Assembly (NCBI GenBank): GCA_001600635.1
Contig: BCKL01000014.1
Location: forward strand, 448,202 to 512,201
Reading direction: 5' to 3'
DNA length: 64,000 bases
DNA from: Leucosporidium creatinivorum
Lineage: Eukaryota > Basidiomycota > Microbotryomycetes > Leucosporidiales > Leucosporidiaceae
Of this stretch, positions 46,034-57,509 are shown one piece after another (the first letter of the stretch is position 1; every line of letters begins with the position of its first letter). The notes beneath the pieces are model-generated. The model made no database searches. It was not told where the DNA came from and saw nothing but the letters and a program-made list of their open reading frames with translations. Position numbers and translations under genes: made by a program.

Positions 46034-46791
46034 ATGGGTGAGTCTCGCTCTGAGTCTACTCCGACGCACCCGGCCACACCTACTGACCTCCCTCTGCTAC
46101 AGCTACCGCTCCCTTGTCGTCCTACTCGCTCGCGTTCGCCGTCGTCGAGTCGCCCATCACGACTCTCGCAGCCAAGGTCACCGCTCACAGAGCCTCTCCT
46201 TGCAAGCCCCTCATCCACCTCTTCCCCGACATCTCCACCTCCGCCTCCGTCGACCAGCTCAGCACCGAGGTCGAAAAAGCCGTCGCTCTCTGGCGCGAGA
46301 AGGAGTCGACCATCGAGGCCATCAGGATGTCGCCCAACTCTCCCTGCATCATGATCGACCGTAGCGGTGCTCCTCTCGCTCAGAAGGTTCCCGCTCGCCC
46401 TCCCATTCTCGAGATCTCCAACTTCGGCCTCGGCGACTCGCAGGCCAACATCTTCTCCGTCGCTCTCAAGGACGATCAGAGTCTCACCACCCTCGTCAAG
46501 CTTCTCAAGACCAACATCGAAGCTGTCGCCCAGTCGATGGAGCAGGAGGACACCTTCCCCCCCCTCGACCTTGTCAAAGCTCCTTCGACTGAGGCGGCCG
46601 AGAAGCTCAGCAAGGAGAGCGTCGAACAGTTCAAGTTGGTCTTGAAGGAGGATGGAGTGCTCGAGAGTATTGCGGGAGAGACGGAGGTGGAGTTGCAGGC
46701 GGTTGTCCTGCTTGAGAAGAACGAGGGAGGATGGGTCGAAGCTGCGAGGGTCGAGCTCGCGAGGGAAGAGGAGGACGATGAGCAGGAGTGA
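46034..46791 (+). CDS. Small acidic-tailed family protein, copy 4
   Basis: ATGG (46034-46037), intron 46038-46102, then the main exon to 46791; about 230 residues. LSSYSLAFAVVESPITTLAA, PLIHLFPDISTSASVDQLST, ALWREKEST, PPILEISNFGLGDSQANIFS, FPPLDLVKAPSTEAAEKLSK, VVLLEKNEGGWVEAARVELA, and an acidic end. Closest to copies 1 and 2. The second motif has Asp where copy 1 has His, so a conserved 2H catalytic role is unlikely for this group. Shares its promoter region with the four-helix gene to its left. Confidence 0.82.
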
Positions 46792-47533
46792 AGGTTTCTG
46801 AGGTGAGTCTCAGAGGTCCGTAAGGACTTATGCCTCTGCGCCGCTCTCAGCGCTGACCTCGCCTCGGTCTTCTACAGCCCAAAGGTCGCCTTTCGGGCCG
46901 ACTCGAGAGCTTGAAGTAGTGCTTGATAGCTTGATTGCGAAGAAAGCTCGGCTACCGAGAAGACCTCTGCTGTACTCGCGAGCCCTTGCTCTTACTGACC
47001 CGTCACTCGCTGCTTCTGCTCGGCGAAGTCGGCGCCGAAGAGGAGGAAAGCTCGGTCTTTGTGCTGTAAGACGGCAAGGCCTCGCTGACCTGCATCGAAT
47101 TTACTCGAGACTACTTCGGAACATTACGACGTGGCCGAATCACTTACCTGCACTAAGTGATGCCAATTCTAGACTCTTGTTAACCGCGCGCCCCTTGCGA
47201 ACTCTCTCCCTCTTTCATCTCACCTCATCTTCCTCGCTCGACTCGGACAGCACGCGGCAGGAGCACACCCTCGACGGGACACTACTCTACTACAGCTCAG
47301 CGCACCCTACACTCCTTCAGCTCGACGTGATCCTTTTGTGCTCTCGACGCGTTCGTCTCTCGCCCGACGCTACGGAATCCCCGCCTTCCCAAGTCGCAGC
47401 TCGCACCCGCTACAGCGGTAGAAGAAGCAGCATATCATATAGCGTCATCTGCTGCACCCCGCCAGACCGCCAAGAGCCGTTTCAAAGCAGCTCAGCTCGC
47501 GACGCTCAGTGCACGAAGCACGGATCGCCCAAG
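46792..47533. other. Intergenic region upstream of KRE6-type gene
   Basis: The frame 46919-47542 (+) is long but shows Arg/Ser/Leu-rich composition typical of non-coding GC-rich sequence. I see no supported gene here. Confidence 0.45.
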
Positions 47534-47601
47534 GTGAGTTGATGAGCAAGATATGGGCCGAGGAAAAGCGCGAGCTGACTCTGAAGGCGGTTCAACTACA
47601 G
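47534..47601 (+). other. 5'UTR intron of the KRE6-type gene
   Basis: AAG|GTGAGTT donor, GCTGAC branch point and CAACTACAG acceptor delimit 68 nt, ending 63 nt before ATG 47665. Confidence 0.65.
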
Positions 47602-47664
47602 CCACATACCTCGTACCCCCTTCCTCCCTCCCCCCTACGCAATTAGCTTGCCTCGACAGCCAAG

Positions 47665-50504
47665 ATGTCGCGCCAAACGCCTAACCGACCAGGTTTCAAC
47701 CCCAATTCAGGCTACAGCAACCTCGAGCCGAGTAGCCCCGTATCACCGCGATACGGCAATGGCTTCCAGCAGCCTGCAGGACAGTATGCTGGAGGAGGAG
47801 GGGGTTACAACGAATCTCCGGCGCGCGGACGCTACGACGACGTGAGGGGATCGGGCAGCCACAGCGGTAGCTCGCTGGATGAGAGGGGATCAGGCGCTAT
47901 TCTTACCGGTCAGATTGGAGGTGGATATGGGCCTTACTCGTACGAGGGAGCCGGCTCGTCGTCGTCGCATCGGCCAGCTCGCGACTCGTCTCTCGCCAAT
48001 TCGGCTTCCTCCTCTTCCTCCCTCGCCGGTCCATCACCCAACCGCTACACTCCTCGTCACTCCTCCCAACCGAGCCCCTTCGCCGCCCCACCGAGCGCCA
48101 TGTCGTCTTCCCCTTCCTCGAGCTCATCTCATCGCCTTACGACCAACCCTCAAGCTGCCGCCGCCGCTGCAGCAGCTACACCGCTCACGGGAGCTACTCG
48201 AGCAGCACCGGTATTCACCGCTCGCGACGCCCTCTTGGACGATAAGCTCCATAATCCTGCACCAGGCGACGACCGAGTTACTTTCCACCTCTTCTCCCTC
48301 CGAGGAATCCTCAACATGGGCATGATCCTCCTCCTCGTCGGCGGCCTCGTCATGCTCTTTGCTGGATATCCCATCATCCAGTGGGTCACCAAGAAATCGG
48401 CGAGCACCTATGGAGCTTTCGGCATCGGCGGCATTAACGCGACGGGGCAGGTCCCTGATACGGGGCTGCCAGGCCTCATCGACAAGCATACGCCTCAAGC
48501 CGCCCTTACTCGTACGGGTTTCGATGGCAAGAAGTACGTCTTGATGTTTAGTGACGAGTTTGAGACCGACGGCCGGACCTTCGTGAGTGGACTTTCACGC
48601 CTCCGATAGTTGTCGAGCTGCTTGCTAACAAGCTACTCGTCAACAGTGGCCGGGAGACGATCCAGTGTGGGAGGCAGTCGACATTCACTACTGGGCAACC
48701 GGCGACTTCGAGTGAGTTTCGGCTATTGTCGTGCTCGGGGACGAGAGCTAACCTCGTTCCGCTGCAGATGGTACGATCCCGACGCCGTCACTACCAAGGA
48801 CGGCAACCTCGTCATCACTCTCACCGAGGAGCCCATTCACAACCTCAACTTCCGCTCAGATGAGTCCTCGTCCCATCGTCGCTCTCTCGGCCTTCGCTGA
48901 TCCCGTCTCGCCTTATCCACGGATGCTGCAGTCGTGGAACAAGTTCTGCTTCACCGGAGGATACATCGAGGTCAGCCTTCAACTGCCCGGCTCTGGTGCT
49001 ATTGGAGGATATTGGCCTGGTGAGTGCGATTTGATGTCGAGTTGCTCGGCGACGTCGCTGACGAAATCCCACACAGGCGCATGGACTATGGGCAACCTTG
49101 GTCGCGCAGGACATGGAGCTACTACCGATGGTGTATGGCCTTAGTGAGCTCCCTTCCCTACCCTCGAACTCTCGCCACAAGCTGACTTCTCTCCTCGCAG
49201 CTCCTACGACGCATGCGACCTCGGCACCCTCCCCAACCAGACCAACCTCGCCGGTACTGGACCTGCTGCCGCTCTCAACTCAGGATCCAAGGATTACGGA
49301 GGACAGCTCTCGTATCTCCCTGGCCAGAAGCTCTCGGCTTGCACATGTGCTGGAAGCGACCACCCTGGACCGAACGTCGGCGTCGGACGCGGTGCTCCTG
49401 AGATCGATATCATCGAGGCGTGAGTCCTGAGCTCCCAAGATGCGAGAGAACGAGCGCTGATCCGCCTCTCGACTACAGTCAAGTCTCGTGGACGGGCAAG
49501 GAGCTCGTCGGCTCGGTGTCGCAGTCGGCTCAGTTCGCGCCTTACGACGAGGGCTACCAGTACAAGAACACGACTGGCTTTGTCCAGATCTACGACGAGG
49601 ACCAGACGTTCTTAAACGACTACACGGTGAGAGCTTTCTCCCCTCGCCGAAATTCGCTCAGCGCTGACCCATCTTGCGCTGTACAGGGAGGAGTCTACCA
49701 GCAAGCCGTATCGGGAGTCACCTACACCAACCCCGACGCCTACTCCGGCACGGGCGATACGTTCTCCACCGTTCGTTCTCGCTCTTTGTTCTCTCTCCTT
49801 TGGGCCCAGCTGACCCCCTCCTCTCGAATCGCAGTACGGATGGGAGGCCAACGCCGACGCTGCCAACGGAGGGAAGAACGGCTACATCACCTGGGTCACC
49901 GACGGCAAGAAGGCATGGACGATGGACGCCTCGGCTGTTGGACCTAACAGCGTGACTGGCGTCGACCAGCGCCTCGTCGCCCAGGAGCCGATGGTGAGTG
50001 GGGTTTTTCGGTGTGGGACAGCGCGAGCAGTAAAGTTAACCCTTTGTGGACGTCGCGCAGTACATCATTCTCAACTTGGGAATCTCGTCCTCTTTCCAGA
50101 CGATCAACTGGCGCGAATTGAAGTTCCCGGCGACCATGGTCAGTTCCAGTCTCCAGCCTCTTACATAGATCCTTCGAGCTGATTCGTCCTCCTTCGTACA
50201 GCTGGTCGACTACGTCAGGGTCCGACTTGCGCATCTCGGTGGCCGTCCTCGCTCTCGCTGACGTTCCTCCCTCGCTCTCAGGTCTACCAACGTGAAGACG
50301 AGCAGAACATCGGATGCGATACCGCTAGTCACCCGACGTCGGACTATATTCAAAACCATCTCAAGGCGTACATGGTCAGTTCTCGCTCGTCGTTTTCGGC
50401 TCGTCGCTCGCTCATCGCTCCTTCCGCGCTCGCAGAACCCCAACGCCACGACTTGGGAAGCCGCAGGGTACACCAAGCCTAAGAACAGCATGCAGGGCTG
50501 CTAA
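47665..50504 (+). CDS. KRE6: KRE6/SKN1-type GH16 beta-1,6-glucan synthesis protein
   Basis: Type II membrane protein of the secretory pathway needed for beta-1,6-glucan of the cell wall. A Ser/Gly-rich cytosolic N-terminus of about 210 residues precedes one membrane segment ([20 protein letters not shown]). The luminal GH16 fold follows: [93 protein letters not shown], then [10 protein letters not shown], which holds the ExDxxE catalytic motif. Later come [24 protein letters not shown], an 18-nt exon LVDYVR, and [20 protein letters not shown]. The end is NSMQGC then TAA. A dozen short introns. Neighbour on the same strand is a GH5 glucanase. Confidence 0.93.
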
Positions 50505-51096
50505 ACACCCCCCCTCACCGCTCTTCTACCCCTTCGCATCCCCCTTCCTCTTCCACCGGACACTCCGAGCATTTCGTTCCCTCGATACCAGCATCTTGCT
50601 TTACGCGCATGAGTGGAGATCTATTCAGTCTTCACTTTTTACCTTTCCCAATCTTCCCCCGTTTCTAGGTGTATTAGTTGGCTGCAAGGCTTTGTTCATT
50701 TCTTCGACAGCGCCCTTCGCAGCCGATGCGGAGGAGCTGCGAAGGTCAGAGAGCGAGAAGAGTGCCGTAAGCATGGTGCGAACCAGTGAGGTGGGTCGCT
50801 TGCATGTACTCGCTGCTCTTGCTCTTCGACCTGGAGATCCTCGAAAGCCAAGCCCTCCCCGCTCGGGAGTCGCCTCCTTGAAGAGCGCGCCGACGCTTCG
50901 CTCCTCTTGCTTCGTCTCTTCACCTCGTTTCGGCTTCGTCGACTACTTCAGCACATCTCTACATCGCCTTGTCCCAGGCGCTCCTCTGTCTCTACAGCAG
51001 CCACTCTACTTCACCCTCATCACCCGACCAAGACCGACGCGCTAGCGCTCTCCCCTACCCCAACTTTCACCTCGTCCCAGCGCGACAAGCAGCACC
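50505..51096. other. Spacer KRE6 to GH5 gene
   Basis: 3'UTR of KRE6-type gene and promoter of the GH5 gene; CT-rich at the right. No gene. Confidence 0.5.
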
Positions 51097-53419
51097 ATGT
51101 CGACGCCTTACGGGTCCAACGACCAATTGTGAGTACTCTTGGATTGCCTTTGCTCTGCTACAGCCTGCTGACGACCTTTCCGCTCCCCCTTCTCCGCGCT
51201 TTGCGTCGCTCTCCTCATTCCTCGAACCACCCAGCGCTTACACGGGCGAAAAAGCTCATCAAACGCCCAAGAAGAGCGGCGTCTCGAAATGGGTCAAGAT
51301 TGGTATCCCCGCCGCCATCATCATCATCCTCGCCGCGGTGCTCGGAGGAGTGCTGGGCAGTCGCGCCGCCAAGAACAACAGCGCTTCGACCAACTCTGCT
51401 CAGAATGATGGAGCTGGAAGCAGTAACGGCGCCAGTGGTTCGGCTACTGCCAAGGGCGCTGGAACTGGTGCGGGAACGGGAGCAAAGACGGGCGGAGGAA
51501 GGACTTCGACCGCCACTTCGTCGTCGGCCTCGGCGAGCGCGACCCTCGGAGCTGCCGGAACTTACGCTGTCGAGCCCCTCCCTGCTTGGGATTGGGGAAA
51601 GAACAAGGCCATTGGAATGTGCCTGTAAGTCTTGTTCCCCCTTCACTTCGATGCTCCCTGGCAAGAGCGGACTTTCGTTCGCCGACGCTGACCCTTCTTC
51701 CTCGTCTGCAGCGGCAACTGGCTCATCCTTGAGAAGTGGATGTCTGAGGATTGGTTCATTGCGCAGGCTGGAGCTGATTCTTGGGACGAGTGGGACTTCT
51801 CGTGAGTCGTTCGGTGCTCGGCGCTGGTCGCCCACTGACGCTGACGCTGAAGCTGACCCTTCGCCTGACCTGGAATAGGACCAAGCTCGGCGATAGGACC
51901 CTCGACGTCCTGAGTGAACACTGGTCGACTTGGATCACCGAGGACGACATCGAGACGATGTACCAGACCGGTGAGTCGAATCCGGCGCGCGACTGAGAGC
52001 AGCTCAAACGCTGACCTTTCTCCAGGTATCAACCACCTGCGTATCCCTACCGGATTCTGGGCCTGGATTCCTACCGTCGACGGCGAGCCGTGAGCTTGAG
52101 CTATTCGCCTTGTGCTAGACCTCGGCGCTGACGATCTCCTCTCCAGGTACCTCAACGACCAAGCTGCTTACCAAGCTCAGCTCGACCGCGTTCTCGGTTA
52201 CGCCCACGCCCGCGGCATGTACGCCGTGATCGACTTGCACGGTCTTCCTGGCTCGCAGAACGGAGAGCAGACCTCGGTAAGTGCAGGACGACTCGGTACG
52301 AAGCGCCGAGAGCTGACTCAGCCCGTTCCGCAGGGACACAACACCACCACCCCCGCCTTCTTCAACAACGCCGTCAACCAGGGTCGCAGTGACGACGCCG
52401 TCAAGGCCGCCATGGCCTACATCGAGAACTCGCCCTTCCGCACCGCCATCTCGGGTCTCGAGGTCATCAACGAGCCCCGCCCATACACGCCGGCTCAGAC
52501 TCAAGAGCTCGAGGACTACTACACTCGCTCCTACGAGACCATCCAGGCTTCGACCTTCCCTGTCGCCATGTTCATCGCCGATGGTTACGTGAACGGGAGC
52601 ATCGAGTATTGGAGGCCCTTCGCTGAGAGTCACGCTACGACGCCTCCGTCGGTCATCATGGCTGAGCACCCTTACCCTGGCAACTTGTGAGCTTTGACGA
52701 TCCATCTGAGCGACGGGAGGAGCCAGCTGATCCGCTTTTCGCCTACAGCCCTCCTCAGACCAACGGCACCGACATTCAGGCGCAGGTCTGCACGGCCGCC
52801 GCCAAGTACACCAACTACCCGATCCCCCTCGTGATCACCGAGTGGGGCGTCTACACTGGCGTCAAGACCACCGAGTTCGAGACGGCCTTCTACGAGAATC
52901 AGGTCGCCACTTGGGCTTGGTCCGCTGGTTCGTGTTTTTGCTCGCTCTTAGAGTTGTCTTCAGTCGCTGACTTTCGATATCTCGACAGGTGGAATGTACT
53001 GGTCCTACAAGCTCATCCCCAGTGTTGGACAGCTCGCTGCTGGCCTCGATTACAGCCAGGTTTGTCTACTCGCTCCCGTCTCGCCCTGCGCTCGAGCTCA
53101 CCCACGTCTCCACACACAGTATTCCTTCATCACCCTCGTCAACAACGCCACCGGCACAATCCCCACCCCCTCCTCCTTCAACCTCGAGAACACCACCACC
53201 CTCTCCAACGCCGAAGCCTACCTCTCCGCTCTCACCTCGACCTGCGGTGACGCTCCCGCCAACGCTGCTCCTTACCCTGCTGCCTCCGTCACTTGGACCG
53301 AGGAAATCGACGCCAGGAGCGCCGTCGCCACCCAGACGCTCGTCGCTACGTCTATCTCGGACGCCCCGAGCTCGACGGCTACCACGAGGAACCGCAAGAA
53401 GAGATCGTTCAATGCTTAA
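51097..53419 (+). CDS. Membrane-anchored GH5 exo-beta-1,3-glucanase-like protein
   Basis: Short cytosolic N-terminus, one membrane segment (WVKIGIPAAIIIILAAVLGG), a Ser/Thr/Gly-rich stem, and a GH5 barrel of the fungal exo-1,3-glucanase type. Barrel motifs: GMCLGNWLILEKWMSEDWF, TWITEDDIETMYQTGINHLR, RIPTGFWAWIP, GMYAVIDLHGLPGSQNG, ISGLEVINEPR (Glu acid/base), VIMAEHPYPGN, PIPLVITEWGVYTG (Glu nucleophile), MYWSYKLIPS. A luminal tail of about 110 residues with NxT sites ends in KKRSFNA. Both catalytic Glu are present. Likely trims or remodels beta-glucan at the plasma membrane. About ten introns, many with TCGGCG words (51817, 52121). Confidence 0.9.
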
Positions 53420-54048
53420 GGAGGTAGATCGAGATGTACAGATTACGAGGGAGGTAGAGGGAGAAGGCCGTTGGACGGAGAAGGCCTGCGAGGAGGGAGG
53501 GGCAACGGCGCAGTAGCAACGCGCTGGCAGGGAGGGCTTTGCTCATGGACATTCTGCTTAACGACCGTTCGCTTGATATGACACGCATCTTTTTCAGTTC
53601 TTTCGGCGCTTGAGGGCGGCGATGGCTGGCTGCACAAGAGCTGGCTGCTCGGCGTTGGAAAAGGAAAGGAGGCCTCGTCGCTCGGGACTTCCCTCACCTT
53701 CCCCTACAGAATTCTCGTTGCATTTTGCTTTGTAAGGCAGGTCGGGATTGCCATGGCAAAATCAGGCAGGTCTCGTTCTCGTCGACTACCCCGCGAAAAT
53801 CGAGGGTTGCGAAGGACTTCGTCGGCGGGGTGGTTAACCTCCAACCATTCGCAGAGAGCCACGACAGCAACTCACATAACCACCTACAACTCGTTACTAC
53901 TCTCGCCAACTACTCGCCTTTCAACTGCCAGACTCGAATTAGGGTCAGCCGACTCCGCCGTCGTCAACCCCTCGCCTGCCGCCAACGGCTCTCTTCGCCC
54001 TCTCCACTTCGCTCGACGCCGCTTTTCAACCTTCCAGCACAGGCAGAG
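53420..54048. other. Spacer upstream of the disordered protein gene
   Basis: About 630 bp. The frame of the next gene stays open upstream to 53725 but without a suitable ATG. No other gene. Confidence 0.45.
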
Positions 54049-56145
54049 ATGAGCATCGAACAGCCTACAGAGCTGCCACAGTCAGCTCCGGTCGTCGTCG
54101 AGGAGGAGCAGCTCAGCGCGACACGCGCGACGGCGAGAGTTGAATGCCGGTTCACAGAGGTCTGGGAGGAGACTTGGCCGAGCTTGCAGGACCTTGAGGT
54201 GGGTACTCTGATACAGAAGATACTTTCTACGCTGCAGCCAACTCATCGGAACGCTCTTCTACAGGACGCCGGCGATTCGCATGCCGCGAGTGCGAGACGG
54301 ATCCGAGAGCACCTGGCAGCGCGCTCTGTCGACAGTGATAGCCGCACTGCTTCCCCCGAACCCACCATGTACGAGCATGTCGTCGACCTTACACCCTCCT
54401 CGTCCAAGTCACCTGGCCATCTCGGACCCCTCCCCCCTCCGCAACTGCACTTCGCGCCTGACAGCGGCCCCAGATCTCCGACAATCTCCAGCGGAGGGTC
54501 CTCGCCCAAGCCATCGTCCGGTGCATTCGCTTCGGTCGTGCGCCGAGCTAGCCTCCTTCGACCAAACGCTGCCCGAACCAAGAGCATGCACGACGCGCCA
54601 ACTCGTCCTCCCGCGCCGCTCGTCTCGCCAGCTCTCGAATCCTCGCCGCAACGACCGAACTGGGATCAGCCAACAAGGAGTCAATCGGCTGCACCCGAAG
54701 GGCCCGGACTCGCCTACCAGCTCGACGAGAACCGCGCCCCTACCCCTGCCTCGGCGGCGACTGGCGCTCCTCCCGTTCGCAAGCTTCGCAAGTCCAAGCC
54801 CCCTTCCCCGGTCGTCCCCTCCATCCGTACCGATCCCGACTACCTCGCCGCCTCGCGCCCTTCCTACTCACCTGCACTCGTCTACTCTCCCTCCGGCCTC
54901 TCACCCGTGCCGCCTCCGTCTTCGCCGACCTCGCAGAAACGCTCCTGGCGTCGCTCCTTCCCTCTCTTCTCCTCCTCCGCACCTTCGACTCCCAACTCCG
55001 AGGACAAGGAAGCCGAGCTGAGGAGGAGGGAGAGGTCGCCTTCGCCCATCGGAGCCTTCCCAAGCGAGGTTCGGCGCGCGCCAGCTCTGCCGCCAGTCGA
55101 CTCGAGGAGGAAGAAGCGTACTTCGACCGTCTCGTCGTCGGATAGCTACCTCGGAGATGGAGAGGGAAGCAAACCTGTCGGGAAGAAGGTCTCGGCGGCT
55201 TCCTCCTCGTCGTCGTCCAGTGGGATGTGGGGTGCTTTCAAGGCCAAAGAGCGGAAGGATCGGAAGGGGAGCATTAAGTCGGAGGACGAGTGGGAGGAGG
55301 AGCTCCTCGACAGGAGCACCAGCTATGAGGGATTGGTCGTGCTCTCTCGCCCGCCGGTCGGGAGGAGCCACTCGGACCCTTCAGTCGAGCTCGAGAAGCC
55401 AAGGAAGGGAGGACTCGCTGGAGCCAGTGCTTCCTCGTCGTCCCTCAACTTGGACAAGATTGAGGAGCAGCCCGAGGATCCGACCACTTCTCGTCAGCCC
55501 TCCCTTCGCAACCTCATCGCGCAAGAGGAGCATTCGCCCTACTCGACCTCGCCCCCACCCTCCACTTTTGGCACTCGCACTCGCACTCACTCCAACACTA
55601 CCGCTTCCCTCGCCACCACCAGTCGCGCTCCTTCGCCTACTCGCATCATCTCGGCCAAGTCTTCCTCCTCGGCGCTTGCGTGCACCATCACCCCAGAGCA
55701 CACGGCCCACTTCCATCCAGCCTCAACTACACGCATCACTCCTACCCCCCTCGAGATGTCCTCCGTTCCTTCATCATCCGCCTCGGACGACTCGAACCCA
55801 TCTCCCATCCTCGAGATCCGCTCTCACACCCTCTCCTCCTCCACATCCACCGTCGACTCGTCCGTTCCTCCCACTCCCGAGCTCATCCGCTCAAGACGAG
55901 GAGAAGCCTCCACCGCCTCTTCCTCGTCGCTCTCTCGTCACGCCCTCAGTGGACCATCGGAATCGGACCTCTCGATGCGCTCGGGCGAGACGACTCCCTG
56001 GGATGCTTCGGAGGGGGAGGATACCCAGCCATCTTCGGCGGAGCATGATGAAGAGGAGGATGAGGTGCTGTCGATCTCGGGCGTGAAGCAGCTAAGAGGA
56101 TCGGTGCAGGTCCGAGTGGAGGGTGAGGGAGTGGTCGGTTGGTAA
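54049..56145 (+). CDS. Large Ser/Pro-rich disordered protein, unknown function
   Basis: About 698 residues from ATG 54049 (MSIEQPTELPQSAPVVVEEE). Only the first 60-130 residues look foldable (ECRFTEVWEETWPSLQDLE; IQKILSTLQPTHRNALLQDA; SARRIREHLAARSVDS). The rest is low-complexity Ser/Pro/Arg with many SP and RxxS sites, poly-Ser runs, and an acidic end (EDEVLSISGVKQLRGSVQVR). No membrane segment or known domain. A 66-nt piece (GTGGGTACT ... CTTCTACAG, starting after SLQDLE) has intron-like ends but keeps frame either way, so it may be a retained, optional intron. Probably a phosphorylated regulatory or scaffold protein, which is inference. Confidence 0.7.
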   Translation: MSIEQPTELPQSAPVVVEEEQLSATRATARVECRFTEVWEETWPSLQDLEVGTLIQKILSTLQPTHRNALLQDAGDSHAASARRIREHLAARSVDSDSRTASPEPTMYEHVVDLTPSSSKSPGHLGPLPPPQLHFAPDSGPRSPTISSGGSSPKPSSGAFASVVRRASLLRPNAARTKSMHDAPTRPPAPLVSPALESSPQRPNWDQPTRSQSAAPEGPGLAYQLDENRAPTPASAATGAPPVRKLRKSKPPSPVVPSIRTDPDYLAASRPSYSPALVYSPSGLSPVPPPSSPTSQKRSWRRSFPLFSSSAPSTPNSEDKEAELRRRERSPSPIGAFPSEVRRAPALPPVDSRRKKRTSTVSSSDSYLGDGEGSKPVGKKVSAASSSSSSSGMWGAFKAKERKDRKGSIKSEDEWEEELLDRSTSYEGLVVLSRPPVGRSHSDPSVELEKPRKGGLAGASASSSSLNLDKIEEQPEDPTTSRQPSLRNLIAQEEHSPYSTSPPPSTFGTRTRTHSNTTASLATTSRAPSPTRIISAKSSSSALACTITPEHTAHFHPASTTRITPTPLEMSSVPSSSASDDSNPSPILEIRSHTLSSSTSTVDSSVPPTPELIRSRRGEASTASSSSLSRHALSGPSESDLSMRSGETTPWDASEGEDTQPSSAEHDEEEDEVLSISGVKQLRGSVQVRVEGEGVVGW

Positions 56146-56541
56146 GGAGGGGGACGTCTGTCGGCGTGTCGTCCTTGTATTGCTTTGTTTCGCAGTTTCC
56201 TGTCTCCTTATCTCTCCTCATCGCCTTCAGCTTGTCTTTTGTAGCCCACTACCGCTCCCACCCCTCGCCGACCGAGCGCCTCGCTTTCTCCGAGCGAGAG
56301 CTATTTCCCAGTGATAGTCGAACAATCATTCGTTACATCGTTTAATTGTACTCGAAGTGAGCCTGCGAAGCGATTCTGTAGCGAAACACTTTTCTCCTTA
56401 GGCTCATCGACGGAGCTCCAGGCTTCCTCCCCACTCGCCCAAGTTCTCGAGACGTGTCGAATCGCTCTTACTCTCTGTCTTCGTCCTCTCACCGCTTGTT
56501 CTTGCTTCTCACTTCTTCAACCCATCAGCTGCATCCCAATC
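56146..56541. other. Spacer
   Basis: About 400 bp, 3'UTR plus promoter of the ABM-type gene. No gene. Confidence 0.5.
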
Positions 56542-57302
56542 ATGGTCTAGTGAGTCCCCTGCTGCTCTGCATCGCTCTCTCCTCGCTCACAGCTCTCTCT
56601 CCCCCACCACCAGCACTATCATCGTCCACCTCAAAGCCAAGGACCTCGAGTCGGCAGAGAAGATTTCGTGGAAGCTCAGGGATGCTGCCAATGTGTACAG
56701 AAAGGGTGAGTCGCTGACTTTGAGGGGTGCAGAGCCGACCGGGCGAGCTGATGGCCCGATTTATGCAGACAAGGAGCAGCTGTGAGTTTTTCGAGGATGA
56801 GTCGGTGTTGATAAGCTGTACGTGAGGGCTGACGAGCTTCGAACGCAGCGGATGGATGGTACACAGGTGAGCTGATCGCTTTCTCGGCTCGGCTTACTCG
56901 CCAAACGGGGCCTCTACTGCTCTACTCGGCTCTTTTGAGGGTCTCGCTGACGCCCATCGCATCATCTATGTCAACAGGTCCCCGGCCGAGCCCCTCAAGT
57001 TCGCCATCGTCGAGCGTTTCCTCACCGAGGCTTCGCAGAAGTACCATCTTGAGGTCAGTCTCTAGCTTGACGGAAGCCTCTTCTCCGGCCGCCCACCCTC
57101 GCGGGAAGGGTAACTCACTTCCGACGACCAATTCGCTGACTTGCCAGCCGCCCTGCAGAACCCCTACTGGCTCACTTTCGACCCGTTTGTCATCCCCCTG
57201 CTCGACGGACCTATGGACCTGAGTCGCTGGGAGGAGATGGAGGTGGAGGAGCCCAACCAGGACTCGTTTGTAGCGGGTCAGGCGGCGGCGAAGGCCCTGT
57301 AG
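56542..57302 (+). CDS. Small ABM / dimeric alpha-beta-barrel protein
   Basis: A highly split small gene, about 115 residues: an 8-nt first exon (ATGGTCTA), then TIIVHLKAKDLESAEKISWK and LRDAANVYRK, a 13-nt exon (DKEQL), an 18-nt exon (GWMVHR), SPAEPLKFAIVERFLTEASQ, and NPYWLTFDPFVIPLLDGPMD with a short acidic end. The beta-alpha-beta pattern (TIIVHLKAK, helix, GWMVHRSPAEPLKFAIVERF, helix, PYWLTFDPFVIPLL) fits antibiotic-biosynthesis-monooxygenase (ABM) type proteins, which act as dimers in quinone or small-molecule oxidation. All splice phases fit. No substrate can be named. Confidence 0.78.
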
Positions 57303-57509
57303 ATAGAACGATCTTGAACGAGCTCGGTCGCGAGAGCAACGATCGCCGAGAGCAGCTGGCGAAGGGTGCAGAGAGTCTCGCGCTGCTCCTAGAGTATGTA
57401 AAGTTACAGCTTGATTCCGACTTCGCCCCTGTTGCGACTCTCGTACACTCCAACAGCCCCCTGCGCCTGTCCAGCCGTTCCTCAATCCTGCGCCCCGCCG
57501 CTTACAGCC

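Noticed and set aside
46919-47542. 207-residue plus-strand frame
   Set aside because: Arg/Ser/Leu-rich, no family pattern, overlaps the start of a predicted leader intron of the KRE6-type gene.
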